Assembly: GCA_012932295.1 (NCBI GenBank)
Contig: JAAONU010000123.1
Location: 5,890,001 to 5,954,000 of the forward strand
DNA: 64,000 bases
Source of the DNA: Cyclina sinensis
Lineage: Eukaryota > Mollusca > Bivalvia > Venerida > Veneridae
Direction of reading: 5' to 3'
The notes below the pieces were generated by a model. That model searched no databases and was not told where the DNA came from. It saw only the letters and a list, made by a program, of their open reading frames with translations. Position 1 is the first letter of the stretch. Every line of letters begins with the position of its first letter. A program made the translations under genes and the position numbers. Below are positions 37,230 through 51,739 of the stretch, in pieces.

Positions 37230-37424
<195 letters not shown>

Positions 37425-37636
37425 TAACTAGACTCACTCTTAAAATGGTATTCAAAATAATCTTAAGGATTTTGCCACCATATTTTATCAAATTGCAAGA
37501 TTTAGAATAGCTAACTAAAAGAGATTCATATAACTAAAGTTTGGCAATGTAGTAGTTAGTGTTGAAGCAAAAGTATCTACTTTGGGTAATTTGAAAATTA
37601 GTCATTAGTTTTTATCAATTTTATCACCTGTTATAG

Positions 37637-37934
37637 GTAACATGTATGGCACACCAAAACCGCCAAAAGATCCTCAGGGTCAGATACCTCGTCGGACAAG
37701 TTCCATAGGAGGTGGTCTGCCAGGGGCTCATCCCTCGTCAGAGGGCAAGAGACGGCGGAATCGCAGCAACACAGATATGACACCTAAATCTCCTGGCACC
37801 CCAAGAAAGATTCAACCTGACCCTCCGCCACGGGGGAAATCACTAGAAAGATCAGACAGCTCAGAGAGCCTCGGTCCACTTCCTCCAAACTGGGAAATGG
37901 CATACACAGAAGAAGGACACAAGTATTTCATAGA
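37637..37934 (+). CDS. MAGI: MAGI exon 4: end of GK-like region, disordered linker, first half of WW1
   Basis: The exon opens with NMYGTPKPP, the diagnostic MAGI motif after the GK-like region. A low-complexity linker follows, rich in Ser, Pro, Arg and Lys (RRTSSIGG, KRRRNRSNTDMTPKSPGTP, PPPRGKSLERSDSSES), likely disordered and with several possible phosphorylation sites. It ends with the first half of a WW domain, GPLPPNWEMAYTEEGHKYFI, carrying the first conserved Trp. The acceptor is TGTTATAG and the donor is GTAAGA at 37935. Entry is phase 1 and exit phase 2. The linker is unlike the vertebrate ones in sequence, as usual for this region. Confidence 0.93.
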
Positions 37935-38450
37935 GTAAGATGGTTTTCATGATTAAAGTAGCCAGAGGTTTTATTGAATCTTTGTGGTAGTTTTGTAAAT
38001 TGTTTAAATGTATTTCAAATTCATCCATAGTTCAACTGATAAATTAATCCTTTCAACTGAAAACATCATAGATTGAAACAGAATTTCAGTGTTTCCTGTT
38101 AAACTTCAGGATGAATTTAGTACCTGTCTCCTTTTCTGTTAAGTTATCAGGGTTTTAATTACATGAAGGCATCAACCTTAATTTTGCTTGCTTTTTTTAA
38201 GAGCAGAGAACTTAAATGGTTTAAAAAAGACTGACTGGTAAATTTAACTGAATTCATGAAAAAAAAAAAAGATTAACAAAGAATGGCAGAAAAGCTCAAG
38301 TATATCCTTGCCATGTGCTTTATATAGCTTCTGATAGATTCCAGATGATTCTCAGTAGAAAATGCCTTGAAATTTACACTCATCCAGTTTTATAATGATG
38401 AAATCCAAACTCTGTTGTGAAAGAATCGGTGTTTCATGTGTTGTGTATTT

Positions 38451-39668
38451 TTAGCTCACCTGAGCACAACGTGCTCACGGTGAGCTTTTGTGATCCCCCT
38501 GTGTCCGGCGTCCGTTGTTGTGCGCATGCGGCATGCGTTGTGTGTCATCCATCGTCAACAATTTCATAAAAACAACATCTCCTCTGAAACCAATGACTGC
38601 ACATTAACCAAACTACACAGGAATGATCCTTGGGTGGTCCCTTTCAAAGTTGTTCAAATGGTTCTGGTCTGTTGCATAAGTAGGTCACAGGGCCAAAGAA
38701 GAAGTTTCAAAATGCAAATTAAAAAAAACTTCTTGTCAGAAAGTACAAGGCCAAGAGCTTTGATATTTGGTATATGACATCATCTATACTCCTCTACGAA
38801 AGTTGTTCAAATTATGCCCCTAGTGCCAAAATTGGCCCCGCCCCAGGGAGTCATAGGTTTTCCTTATATGTATATAGTAAAAACTTAAAAAATCTTCTCC
38901 TCTGAAATGACAAAGGCTAGAGCTTTGATATTTGGTATATGACATCATCTATAGGTCCTCTACCAAAGTTGTTCAAATTTTGCCCCTAGTGCCAAAATTG
39001 ACCCAGCCCCAGGGGGTCAGGTTTTCCTAATATGTATATAGTAAAAACTTAAAAAAATCATCTCCTCTGAAATGACAAAGGCTAGAGATTTGATATTTGG
39101 TATATGATATCATTTATAGGTCCTCTACCAAAGTTGTTCAAATTATACCCCTAGTGCCAAAATTGGCCCCGCCCCAAGGGTTCATAGTTTTTCTTATATG
39201 TATATAGTAAAAACTTTAAAAAATCATCTCCTCTGAAATGACAAAGGCTAGAGCTTTGATATTTGGTATATGACATCATCTATAGGTCCTCTACGAAAGT
39301 TGTTCAAATTATGCCCCTAGTTCCAAAATTGGCCCCGTCCCAGGGGGTCATAGGTTTTCCTTATATGTATATTGTAAAAACTTAAAAAATCTTCTCCTCT
39401 GAAATGACAAAGCCATAAGCTTAATCATTTGGCATGAAATATTGTCTAGTGAACCTGTTCCAAGTTTGTACAAATTATATCCGGAGTAAAAATTGGGCCT
39501 TCCAGGGGGTCATAGATATTCATTATTTGCATATAGTAAAAACTTATAAGAAATTATCCTTTGAAGCTTCAAAGGCTAAAGCTTAGATTAACAAGAAATA
39601 ATAATAGCTTCCACACAAAAAACAGTCTGTCCTCAGATGAGCGCTTTGGGGCCAATGGCCCCCTTGTT
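38451..39668 (+). mobile_element. Helentron-like (HINE) element B with 5-6 copies of a ~166-bp core
   Basis: It has the same 5' terminus (TTAGCTCACCTGAGC, then TGCTCACGGTGAGC) as element A. The 3' end has CTCAGATGAGC at 39632-39642, the palindrome GGGGCCAATGGCCCC (39648-39662) and TTGTTTG. The core units contain AATGACAAAGGCTAGAGC, GATATTTGGTATATGACATC and GGCCCCGCCCCAGGG, clearly related to but diverged from those of element A. It lies in MAGI intron 4. The 95-codon frame at 38490-38777 is repeat sequence. Confidence 0.75.
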
Positions 39669-39747
39669 TGATTGTTTTAATTTCTGTTTCTGTTGAGTTG
39701 GTAGTATTAGCAATTTTAAGATCTATTTAATGAATTCCTTGTTTCAG

Positions 39748-39821
39748 TCACAACACAGAGCAGACTCACTGGTTAGATCCAAGATTAGCTAACAAAACAC
39801 CAGAAAGGAAGGGAGAAAATG
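39748..39821 (+). CDS. MAGI: MAGI exon 5: second half of the first WW domain
   Basis: After acceptor CTTGTTTCAG the exon completes the WW domain: (D)HNTEQTHWLDPRL, with the second conserved Trp and the closing Pro. The hydrophilic tail ANKTPERKGEN(G) follows. Entry is phase 2 and exit phase 1, donor GTATGT at 39822. In MAGI proteins a second WW domain (ELPxGWEKIEDP) should come next; I found no such codons between here and position 64000. Intron 5 is therefore probably longer than 24 kb, unless 51740-52160 is part of it. Confidence 0.9.
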
Positions 39822-42800
39822 GTATGTTACCTCCCTTAGATAAGTTTATTTCCCCCCAGTAGTGTGTGCTGTGTTATCTGTGTGGCTAGCTTTTATCATT
39901 TTACAGCCTCAAGAAATTGTAGTGGTCAACTTGAAAAAGAGCAAAAGGAAAAATAGACAGTTGAAGGGTTAGAGAACTGAGTTAGTTTTGAATTACGAAC
40001 GATCCTTCATTTGCCAATAAATCAGATCAGAAGGTAAAACAATTATGTGAATCACAAATTGAATATGCTATGTCTGTTTACCATTCATTTTATGAAAACA
40101 TACATCAAGCATAATGAGATGATATATACAGTGATTATGTTCAGAATCTCTCAGATAATAAGGAAAGCATTATAGACTCAGCTAAATATGAAAAAAGGTA
40201 AAATGTGATGACATGGTGGCTAAATCCCTGTCTTATTTCTCTTTCTGCAAGTTATATGCTCTCAGGATATTCAAACTTTACAAGATGGTTGGGTATAATG
40301 AGAAGATGACCCCTTTTATTTTGGGGTCAAGCTTATAGCTGAATTTTGGCCCATTGAGTCAAATGTCAAGCTCACAGGGCCTTCAGTGTGAAAATAATAG
40401 CTTATTTATAACTCAAGAATTACTGTACACAGAACCCTCAAAAACAAACTTAACAGGATGGTTTTGGATGTGTCGATTAATCTTACTGATCTTGTGCTCA
40501 CTGAATAAGATATCAAGTTCACAGGAGCCTGTACTTCATAAGTTGTTTTAGATCAAGAACAAATAAATCGAGGAATTTTAAACACAACCCCAAATCCTGT
40601 TTTAGGCTCTCAGTGCTGACAGATTTTGGGGATTTTTGAAGGGGGACATCAGTGTCATTCTGATAGTTCTCATTAGTAAGTTGAAGTCTTTAAAGTAAAA
40701 TCTATGAAAAGGAAATGTGCTCAGTTTTTACATGGTTATTTGCTCTTGGCCAGGAAGTAGATATGTTGAATTGTTATGTTGCCATCCAGTTTGCCTTAGA
40801 TTGATACATTTTATCCATCTAGGTTTCTTGTTGGGTTGACCCAGTTCTTGGAGAGCCTGCAAAGAAAAGGAGGCATACTTTGAATTATATATTGAAAAAG
40901 AGGAAAACTTTCCTTTTAGCAACATGGGGTGTGATATACAGAATAATATGAACAATATTCCTTTTTTTATTGACCATATACTAATGATATGAATTTGCAT
41001 GAATATTGTAGACTCCGATAGAAAGAACTCGAACGCTATTGGTGAGTTTAAGTTATAGATTCCCATGTAATGGAAAACAAAGTAATGTCTTGTGAACTGT
41101 CCAGTAAAACATGTAGAATGTTTATGTGATGTATTGAAATTCTCTTCTGTATCTCTTACATGTTCTTGTAGATTTCCATTCTCTTGTAGAATTTCTAAAG
41201 TGAGGGGTATAAGCTAAAACTTCTATTTGTGGCAAAAGGCTCTATCAGCTTCATTATTGAACAGCATTAAGGACTTCATTGCTTTTACCCCTTAAAACAC
41301 TCACATATTTTTAGTCAGATTTCTTATATTCAAGAAAACAAGTTTATTGAGCTATTTTGGGGTATAAAACTGTTGTGTCAAGTCCGCATGCATTGTTAGT
41401 AGCATTTACTTATAATGTTACACTGTCACCAAAATATTCTGTAAGGGGCAGTGTTCTTATATTTAAACTTGTAGACCTTATAACCATGGAGGAATTACTG
41501 GCTTTTAATTCAGAATGTATAGATATATCCAATACACCTGTCCTGTTTTGCATGGCATGTCTGTTTGCACAATCTATAATTTTTGTTGTTGTGAGTGTAA
41601 AGGTAGAAAAGTGCAAGTTTAGATAATTCCAGGTGTTTGTCTTATTGTTGTCATGATAAATAAAATTTATGAGACAGCCTTTGGGGTATTGCCCTGTTTT
41701 ATTGGCAAGAGAAGGTAAATATTAACCCAACCTGGAAAAAAATGGCTGAAATATTACTTTTAGTGTTTCTTATAACAGAAGTTGTAGCATTTCAAAGCTT
41801 AATTAAGATATTTCTGTCAAGTTTTATTTTAGTTGTAAGGGCTTTACAGCAGTTAGAATATTACTTTGATGTAAATTATGTGGCCAATACATTTTTGACT
41901 TTGTCAGTTATCTCCCTTTGTTAATTATACATATGAAATAGCCAGTGATGTAACATTGCATATTTATTACCCTTGATACTGGTATGTCACATAGCAATGA
42001 ATTTACCCAACATACTCTTAATTATGGAGTCAATTGGGGATCAATTAAGGGCCATAAAAGTAGATCAATAGTTGATGTACCATTGCTTAATATGGCCCTG
42101 GTTTACCTTCAAGACTTGTTAGATGATTTTATTCCTTGTTTGCCAGATGGACAAGGAAAATATATGAAATGTTATCTGAGGGAATAATTTATTTCCTGAA
42201 AGATTTTTGCTTAATGTGATTCACTCTGTTTCTAAATAAATTTTGGAAATGCTTATGTTTATGGCAATGTATATCAAAGGCACGGTTCACATGGGAGGTG
42301 AGGTTCTTCTTACTGTTAAAAGTACTTATAGAAAATGAATCTTACATGTTTTATTCAATTTATATTTAAGCTTTTCAAAATGCCATACTGGGATTAGGTT
42401 TGCTGTTAGTTACTGTCTAAGACTTCAACCTTTTTTCAGTATTTTGGTATATTTTCTATCTAGATTCTAAAGTGTAATTTCCTATTCAATACTTGCTTTG
42501 TGGTATTTTCTTCTTGTCAGTAATTAACAACTTTTTTCTGTACACAGTACTGAACTTTAAACTCAGTTTATACTGACTGACCTCTTAGCTCTGTTGTAGA
42601 CAAGATTTTTACAAGCAGAAATGGAGGGGGAAAAAAAGAAATCCTGGTTCTATTGTTCCTTTGTCTGTATTTTGATATATTACTCTGTTATTATCTTTAC
42701 AGCATCTGAGTTCAGCTTCTTTGAAATGTTGAAAAGGAAGGCATACTCCCCTTTTGTTATCAAAAGTTGCGAAAAGCAGACACAATATAATCTGGGTTTG

Positions 42801-45800
42801 AAATGTTTACTTCTGTATTTTTTTTTCAAGAGTTTCTTTTTTTGCATGTATTTTTAGAAGTCTGCTGAACTTTGTATATATCTTCTGATATATTTTCTTT
42901 TGTTAAAAAACTGAAGAAAGCTGTCTGTTTTTTTTGTTGAGAGATCTCTGTAGGATGCAGAAAATGTTACCATTTAATTCCTTATGGAAACTGTAAACTT
43001 ACATGAAATAAGGGGCGACTGTTTTTAAACGTTAAGTAAGTTTAGTCATTTCCTCCTGATTTCTCTACATAAAGTGATATAAGTAACAAGAAAGGAGGCA
43101 GATTATGTCGATTTTATGTTTTGTGGCACAGTTCCATTTGCCGTCTGCAACCTGTAAATGCAAGAGTTGTGTAGGAGTGATAAATCACAAGAAGTGTATA
43201 TTTTTATTGATAGCAAGATGGGTTTTCTTTCCCTTTGATTTTGCCTTTGAGACAGATGTATGGGTAGGAAAACTATTGTGTCATGTAGAAACAGCCAACA
43301 CAAACAGAAAATTTGTTCTTTGCTTAATTCTTCTGGGTAATTGGTGATATTTTCTGTTTTTATTGTTATTGCAAGAAAGAAAATGAGTAGAAAAAAAACT
43401 TGAAGGAAACATCTTTTCTTGGTGTAACAGATTTTGTAGCAAATCTTTAGAATTTTGCATACTAACATTTTACCAGAATAGTTTTTCAAAATAGTTTAAA
43501 GAGTTTCGATTAAAGAATTTCTGATGAATTTGCACTGTTATATTCATCTGATACAATGTCAGTCTGTAACTAAATATTATATTAGATGCTAAAAATCTAC
43601 TGTCTTAGGTGCATAATGCATTTATTGTCTTCTGAGTTCACTGAAGAACAATTTTTTTGTTCTTTTAACCTCATACTTATCTTTATAATTGACATCTTCT
43701 GCACCTGCTTCTTGTGTCCCCCACCCCAGTGCTGGTGACGTTGAACCAGGCTTACAAATTTTTTGTAAAAAAAAAAAAAAAGAATGTATAGAAGAACATA
43801 ATTTCATCCCATCAGTCTGGGAAAAAAAACTACATGGAATTGACAAATTATTAATTGCTTCTAGAACAGATAGTGTTCCATGTTTAATTGACAGTTGCAA
43901 GTGTAAGGCTGTCACTCATTATTGTTTCAGCCATCACTCAGACTGAACTCACTCATTCTTAACATTGCTCCCAGCCAATGTTATAGACTTGCCAGCAATC
44001 ACATTCTACTGCAATTGAAAAAATCTCAAAGATAAATTGCAGCAGTGAATTGACATTGTCCCACATGATTCCATATTGAACTTAATGCAGACATGATATT
44101 CATCTGGAAAAAAACAGATGGCAGAAGTGAATGGACAGACATGATAATTATTCAGATCGCTGTTTTAGTTCTGTATGGAAAACACTCTCATGCTAGTTTC
44201 CTGCATCGAAAAAGATACGTTTTTTGTATGTATGTAATATACATATACATTTAACAATTATCTTGGTAATAGATGTGTATCACAAGCTTATAATATCTTA
44301 ATAATCTGTAAAAAACAGTCATATTGGTATCCATATCACTGGATTGTAGGTTTGCAATAGTTTGACCTCTCCAGTGCTGCCGTTTATGTTACTTACCATT
44401 GCTTTATTATTTACAGCTCAATAGTGTATAGTACATGTTTAGTGTGTTTTAAAGTCTTGTGTTTTACAAGACACAAAATATCTGCAGGTCTTGGGCAAGT
44501 CTACCAGGTTTGCTGGTAGAATCATATCTGCATTCTTGCGGGATATTGTCAGACATGCATGAAACAATGCAATTACTGGCACCATGTATTGTGTTTCATA
44601 ATGCACAGATCTCAACAGCTATCTTCACCCTGAGTCTGGCTTGCACTGATAATTTCTTTAATGTAAACTGCTTATGAACAAAAAAATAACCTAGAAAATT
44701 GCTGTTAAATTTCTGCTGCACCAGTTATATCAAAGCTGATAGTTTCATTATGAATTTAATAGGTTAGTTATTTGATTGTGATCTCCTGCTTTTGAACTTC
44801 GATGATTTAGTGGCGCTATATTCAAATGCAGAATAATTCTTCTTCCTTCTTTCATTTTTCTTCATTTTCTCATAATTTTACAGTGAGAATGCTTAAATTA
44901 TTATTATGTAGACATTTTTTAATTTTTTTGCTTTATTACAATGTTTTGAGAAGAAAAAGAATAAAATTTTGATGGATGAATGCAAAAAAGGGCTATTAGT
45001 AGTACTTAATTTTTTTTAACATTTACCTCTTACATTGTGCTTACCGTATTTGCCCCAATCTAGCACCCAGGGGGCTTAGAAAATTCGAGAGGTGGGCGCT
45101 TAAAGGGGTTCTAATATAAAACCTAGTATCTAGTTCAAGACAGAAGTGTCTGGTGCAATTAATTCTGACTTTGGAAATCACAGACTCCAAGTCCTGAAAT
45201 AGTCATAATGTAGACTAGGGTAAATTGATAGGAGAGAATATCAGTGTTATGCCAGTGGCTACCACAGACAGTCTCCTGGTCATTTTGGTCGGCTTTGACC
45301 ACAAAAATAGCTCAAAAACTCAAGAATGTCCCGGAGTGAATAAATTTCTCATTCACAAAATGGCATCGGGACGACTTTAGTTTCTTTTTATGGAGAAAAA
45401 GCTTGTATCATGACATGATTTAAGAGATCATCTAAATTAACTACACTGCTGTTCCCCAGGGGATATCTGGACTTGATTATCAGATCAATGCTGGCCCCAA
45501 AACATGTATTTTCACTTGAAATTGTAACAGGCAAATGATGGCTTTGTTTCGATGATTTTTTGTGTGTGTTCAGCTTTATTTCATAATGTCTAGTGATAGT
45601 GTTTGATGAAAAAGAATATGGCACAGAACTCAACAGTAGTGGTGTTTGAGGAGTTTATTTGTAAGATTCAAAAGGAAAGTTACCATGCAGGAGATTTTAA
45701 TGTGGTGTGGGTTTTATGTGGAAATTTGATTTAGGAATTTGATTATACTTTGAAAGAAAAACTTTAGTGATGTAATCAGTTTTAAAACAATAACTATGGT

Positions 45801-48800
45801 TCAGTAGACTTTAAACTAGGCAACATGAATTGTGTAAAAATTAAAGAAGAAATGTCATTTTATTAATGAATTATTTGATCCATCAGAAAATAAACCAGTA
45901 AAATACTTATGTCTCAGAAATGATTTAAAAAATATGTGCAAAAATTGAGGAGAACAAGAAAATATTGCTCCAAGTCAATAAGTTTATAGGACAAAATTTG
46001 AATAGGGATAAATTTTCATTATTTAGGTAATTATGATTGGGTTACAGGAAATCTAGTAAATTGTTGATACTGATATTGAAATGATTCATAAATGTCTCAA
46101 TTGTATGTAATAAAATTGGCCATTTGTTTGATTTGGTTAAAGATGAATTGGCTACATTTGGTTCAGTGTTTCCTAGTTTTGTAAACATTTGTGTGTCATA
46201 GTTTGCGAGAGTACTATTATTTTGTCTTTTTTGTACAAGTTATAGTGTATTTTCGCATGTTGCCGAGCAATAGAAATTTAAGAGTTATAACATTTCAAGT
46301 GATTGACTGGTCAAATTGATTAATTAGCAGAATGATTAAGTACAAAAAGTATGTGTAGGAATGGTGTTAATGGGATAGTTATAACCTGAAAAAAATGTGG
46401 GAGTCTGAACATTTTTATGATGGGAAAAAAAGAGTAGATAATGGTTTCGTATACTAAAATGCTCTGTTGGTTTGTCAGTATAGATGTTTAATTCATTTGA
46501 AAAAAATTCTGTTTAAGAATTTTGCTGTGATTACTGAACAAGATTTTTGTATGGATTATATTAACATGTGAAAGAGAAAAGGAATTTACAGGATTCAGCC
46601 TACGATTTTATTTTTTCAGGCTTATAACCTCTCTTAATTGTATAATCATTGAATTTTATGATTTGTTTTTCCAGGTTTGAAAACCTTGTAAGATGATAGT
46701 TTACCTGTGTGATATTTGGAAGAAGTAAATTCTGCCCCAAAAAGTTGGTTTGATTAATACCTTTAACTGGCATTATTTACTTTTAATCCTTAGCAGATTA
46801 TCATTTATCCTGAGCAAAACCCATAGATTATCCTTATCTGTTGAAGTTTATTTTATAAAGATCAGGGAAACAGGAGTCTGTGTTCTTTTGAAGTGATGCT
46901 AGAAAAAAACTTGACAGATAAATGAATATGTCAGTGTAAATATTTATCTTCTTGTAGACCAGAGTTCAGTTTCATGTTTTGGATTGCAGAATCTTGATAA
47001 AAAATCCACAGTGTTAAGATTAACTAAACTTTAAAGGTTCACCAAATTTTCTAGGAAGTTCATGCACTTTGATGATGTTTAGCATGAAGTTTTTTAACTT
47101 GTTGAACCCAGTTTGTAGATTACAGCAGCACAGAAATGCGGAGAGTTTTGCCCCTTTTTTTTATTTCATTTCTTTCTAAGGACTTGCTCTTTTGTGTTTT
47201 AAGAAAAAATGTTTTTGCCAGATTTCAAGTCATATTGCTGTCATCATTTGTAAGCATAACAATTGTCTTTGTTATTGCTTTTGTTTCATCTCATTTCAGA
47301 AGCTAGGTGATATATTGATGATATAAGAAATTGAAGTACCTTAATTGCTGTCTTTTATGGCACACTATTACCTGGTTAAGTGAAAGTCGTTTTACTTTGC
47401 CAGTGGGAAAAGTCATCTGTTTGCAGTTGAGGTATTTAACAGAAGGCTATTGCTTTGTTCTTGTCTTGTTTTTTATTTGTTGATACTGGCATCTTGTCAT
47501 TGGATGTTTGTAAGGTTTGCCAAGTGTAAATTTATTGTGTGCACATTTAAACATTTTCAAGAGACAGCTGCTTAATTTAACAGAGCATAGAGTGAAAGTT
47601 TCTGGATTGCTTCCAGAGGTATATATATCACAGCAAATGTATATATTAATTTCTTCAGGTTGAGTCACATGGTCTGCTTGATAATATCATTCTTATCTGT
47701 TGAAAGATGTTTAAACTTATGTCGGCAAAAAATAACAGAACCTTTGAGACATATGGCGGGTGAAGGTTCAGGGCCGACAACGTACACCGTATCATACACA
47801 GTATCAGTGCATTGGCACCCAGGAGAAAGTAGGAATGCTTAACAACGATCTTGGGGCTGTCTTTTCTTCTTGCTTTTTGATTGGTCAAAGTTTTCTGTGA
47901 AGAAAAGCATTGAAAATAACAGAAAGTGTATAATACCATCTTGATCTTTCTTTGTGAGGGAGAAGTTGAGTGCTGTCCAGACTAATTTTGCCTGAACACG
48001 CACATTTTATTTTGCAATATTTTCAAGAACAATGTGCTAGACTAATTTCTAGTTGTAAAAAGCATCATTGTCAGTTTTGTCTTGCCTGAGGGTAATGTCT
48101 GTTGATTTTCTTCGCATTGATTCTTCTGTTATATTTGCTCCTTACAGAGAGAGAAAGAAATTTATGACAAAGGAATTCTGTTGTCCTTCAGTATTTTTTT
48201 TTTTGCAAGAAACAAAAGGTGTGATGCAATTAAAAAAATGGGATTTTAGGAGAGAATATTCATGTCCTTCACCTGTAGACTCTGTTGTATTTTTTGTTGT
48301 TGAAGAATTGGTGATTATCGTAATGTAGAGACTTAACATTTTTTGCCAAGATGAGCCCATTTGTTATACACTGTTGAATCTGACTTCTAAATGAAAGGGA
48401 GAAAAGGCCATAACCCTTTGATTAAGGCAATGTAAGAGTGCTTAAATTGAGTATCTGTTGCAAAATCACAGTCACTGAATTCACTGTTTACTGTAATGCT
48501 CTAAAATTTTCTAGCTTACCGTGGTTGATATCTGGGAGTTTCATGGATGTAGATAAGGTATGATGGAACTCTTGTGTGCCCCTGTATAAACAGGGATCTC
48601 AACAAATGAGAATTGATGTGTAGATTCTTATCATGCTTATTGTGTCTTGGTGCCAGATGTCTCCTACATTTGGGTTGAAATTTCACTTTCCACATTGTCC
48701 TAGTCTGGCTTTTATTTCAGCATCAGCGGCTGCTAAATGTCATTCTCAGGCACTGATAAAATATACATTTTGAAGATTGCAGTTCATAATGGAAGGTTTA

Positions 48801-51739
48801 AAGTTGAAGCAGGATTATTAAGGAAAATTTTTGATATAATTCTATCTTATTAAAAACCATAGTGTTGGAAGAGGTATTTGTTTGAATGCAGGGTTTTAAC
48901 TATGAGAAGAGGTGCTTTCGAAATGGGATTTACTAGGTGTTACTATAAGATTTTAACTTAAAATTAACTTCACTCTGGAAATTCTGAAATTCACCTTCTG
49001 AAATCACTACAGCTAGGCTGATGGTTGGATATTGTTCTCTTTTCTTTTTTTGTTGTTATTTTATTTTGAAAACCAAGGCAGATTTCTTATAATATTCTGA
49101 AAGGCATAAACATGCTAGTTCAGAAGTCAGATGCTTTTTACAGCCAAAGACATGCTATATTTTTTTTTAAATCCAGAAAACAAACATTTGGATAAATTTA
49201 AACAAATATTTTCAGACTATTGCTGAATTTTAGGAATCTAGCAGATTATAATGTAGTGGCATTAGTTACAACAGCATTTTGAGTCTAGCACTGAAAGAAA
49301 GTATTGTGTAAGAGTTAAATTTACCCCTTTCAGAGAATGTTTTGCTCATTTCATATGATGAAATCATTCTTGGAGAAGCAAAAAGTGTAATAGTGTAGTT
49401 ACTAAAAATGCTACCAATTATTAAAGTGTTACATGATTTTCTGCAGAAATGAGTGATTTTTGACAAGTTAAGATAAGATTGTTAACCAACTTGATGGATT
49501 ACATTTTATTGAAAAAGCAAAGTAGTTTACGAGTAAATTATAAGTATTGAGTATTGTGCAGAAGTGGTTTCCCTCTCTCTTAAGCAAAAACTGGAAAATT
49601 ACATCTAAAGAGATGCCAGGGACATAATGGGATAGTATACACTGGGTAAATCCTTACAGAACTATAAGCATAAACCTATTGCATAAAAAAATCCACAGGT
49701 TTCTTTGAGATCTTGTCTGAGAGGATTTAAGGGTTAAGGATTGTAAATGACTTAGTTAAATGATTTTCAGTTTTTAGTATCCTGTTACATTGTTACAAGA
49801 TATTTGCAAGAGATCATGTTGTATTTGGTGATCATTCATGAGATACATGAAGTTGAAATAAACAGCAGTATTATTTGATTTCAGTCAGTGTCTGTGTCTT
49901 TTGATAGATAATTAAAGTATAATTGGATTAGAAAAGTTATTTAAAGTTACCTTTAAAGGGACATACCCTGAAACCAACAAATAGCATACTGCATACCTGT
50001 TTTATTGGCTCATTTGCAAATAAATGAAAAGTATTTGATATTTTAAAGAAGAACATCAGTTAAAAAAATTTCTTAGTAAAAGTTTACTTGGAATGAATGG
50101 CTATCCATCCAAAAATGGTACAACAACTCTCTTTATAAAGACTATAATATTAATGCATTTTGTTTACCTTTTGTACAACACATTGACATCGGGTAGTGAT
50201 TCATTTAATATCTTTCACATTTGCATGAATTTTAAGAAACTAGAATACTCTAGATTGTAAGGTATGCCTCTTTTAAGTGCATCTGTTCGAGAAATTTGTT
50301 TCATAGAATTAAGTAAAAAAAAATTATTTGGAGAGAAATCATTTGGTGCAGATTTCTAATGATGTACTTAAAACCTTCTTTCCAAGTTTCAAATTTTCTG
50401 CTTTTGATCTACTAAAGAGTGTCTTGCCCTTTGTCAGCTGTTCAATTAAATTTGGCTTTAGTCAGGTAATTGGATAAGTAAAGAAAACCTCTTGACCAGT
50501 GTCTGTAATTGACCCTTTAGCAAGCACCTGTTCCTATTAAGGCACCTGGAACAATCAATTACTCCCTCTTCAGATAGGGTCTCCTACTTCTGTAAACAGA
50601 ATGAGTTGTCAGTGAAGTATTTATAGGCAGCATTGAGATCACTGTCTAGATCTTGTCTGAATCATTGAAAGCATAAGTCACAGGCAAATTGATGGTTGAA
50701 AAATTTAGAAAAGTAGAGTTCTCAATTAAATCTGTGCCTGGCAGATTTTCAGATAGCAATTTTGCTGGTGCATAGAATATGCTGTGTCAATAAATATGGA
50801 ATAAAATTATTCATTTGTGAGTAGAGAAAAATTTTTGCTTGATCAGACACTTAATGGCTCTGTTGGGACACAAGTTAGAAATATCATTGGTGGGATACTG
50901 TGAAGGGATTTTAAAGGCATTGATTCTTGAACACAATAGTCAAGGGATTAAGGGGACAGTGAGAATGAAATTTTAATTGTTATTGAGTTAAACTTCCAGC
51001 ATGCTGCACTGTATTATAAGAATCTATAATTAATGACTGGTAGTTTCAAGTGAGGGCTGTATTTGCAGTTAACTCGGACAGGACAAAGGCAATAAAGGTT
51101 CTTTGGAATAATCTCTCCTGTTTGATTGTATTAGTTAATGAAAGTGGCAGATTTATGTTTATGCTGGACATTTTGGTGTTTTTTTTTTCTCACTTGTACT
51201 TTATCTTTGGTAGCCATTTTTTGTTTTCACCAAAACTTATCTCATCAGAACACTGTAGCTGATAGAGTGGGTAGGAATTTTTTGTGCCGAGTAATTATTG
51301 TTTTGTCTTTGGAAATTATTCTCATGTTTATTTATTCATGGAATTGGCCGTAAGGATAAGTGTCGAAGAATTTATAAATCACTTGAGAAGAACGAAATGC
51401 ATCTAAATATTTTGTTTTATGATTCTTACAGAGGCTTGTGGTGATGAATGTAAAATTTATTTAAAAGATCAGAAAAGTTGACTTATAACTTTTAGTAGTG
51501 ATATGAGTGGAATGGGTTCACTTCATCTTATAATCAGATAGTGAAAAGAGAAAAAAAAAAAAACATGTTTATAAAACATGGTGTGTGACACAGTCATGTT
51601 TTAAAACTTTACTTGAACTGAAAAAGTGATAGCATAGGCCTGGCAAAGGGTGTTGTGAGAACATCAGAGAAAGGAAAGTAATCACCTTAATTCAGAGCTG
51701 GCATTAATTAGGAATGAGCCATTATAGTGCTTCCCTGAA
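39822..51739. other. MAGI intron 5, first part, mostly unremarkable
   Basis: Twelve kilobases of AT-rich intron without a supported exon. Open frames up to 128 codons (43103-43489 minus) lack domains. At about 45050-45110 a fragment beginning CCGTATTTGCCCCAATCTAG with GGTGGGCGCTTAAAGGGG looks like part of a dispersed repeat. An A16-like run lies at about 43768-43782. I searched for the second WW domain of MAGI and saw none. Confidence 0.4.

Noticed and set aside
43103..43489. 128-codon minus-strand frame
   Set aside because: No domain, no splice context, AT-rich composition like the intron, and an overlapping plus-strand frame of similar quality.
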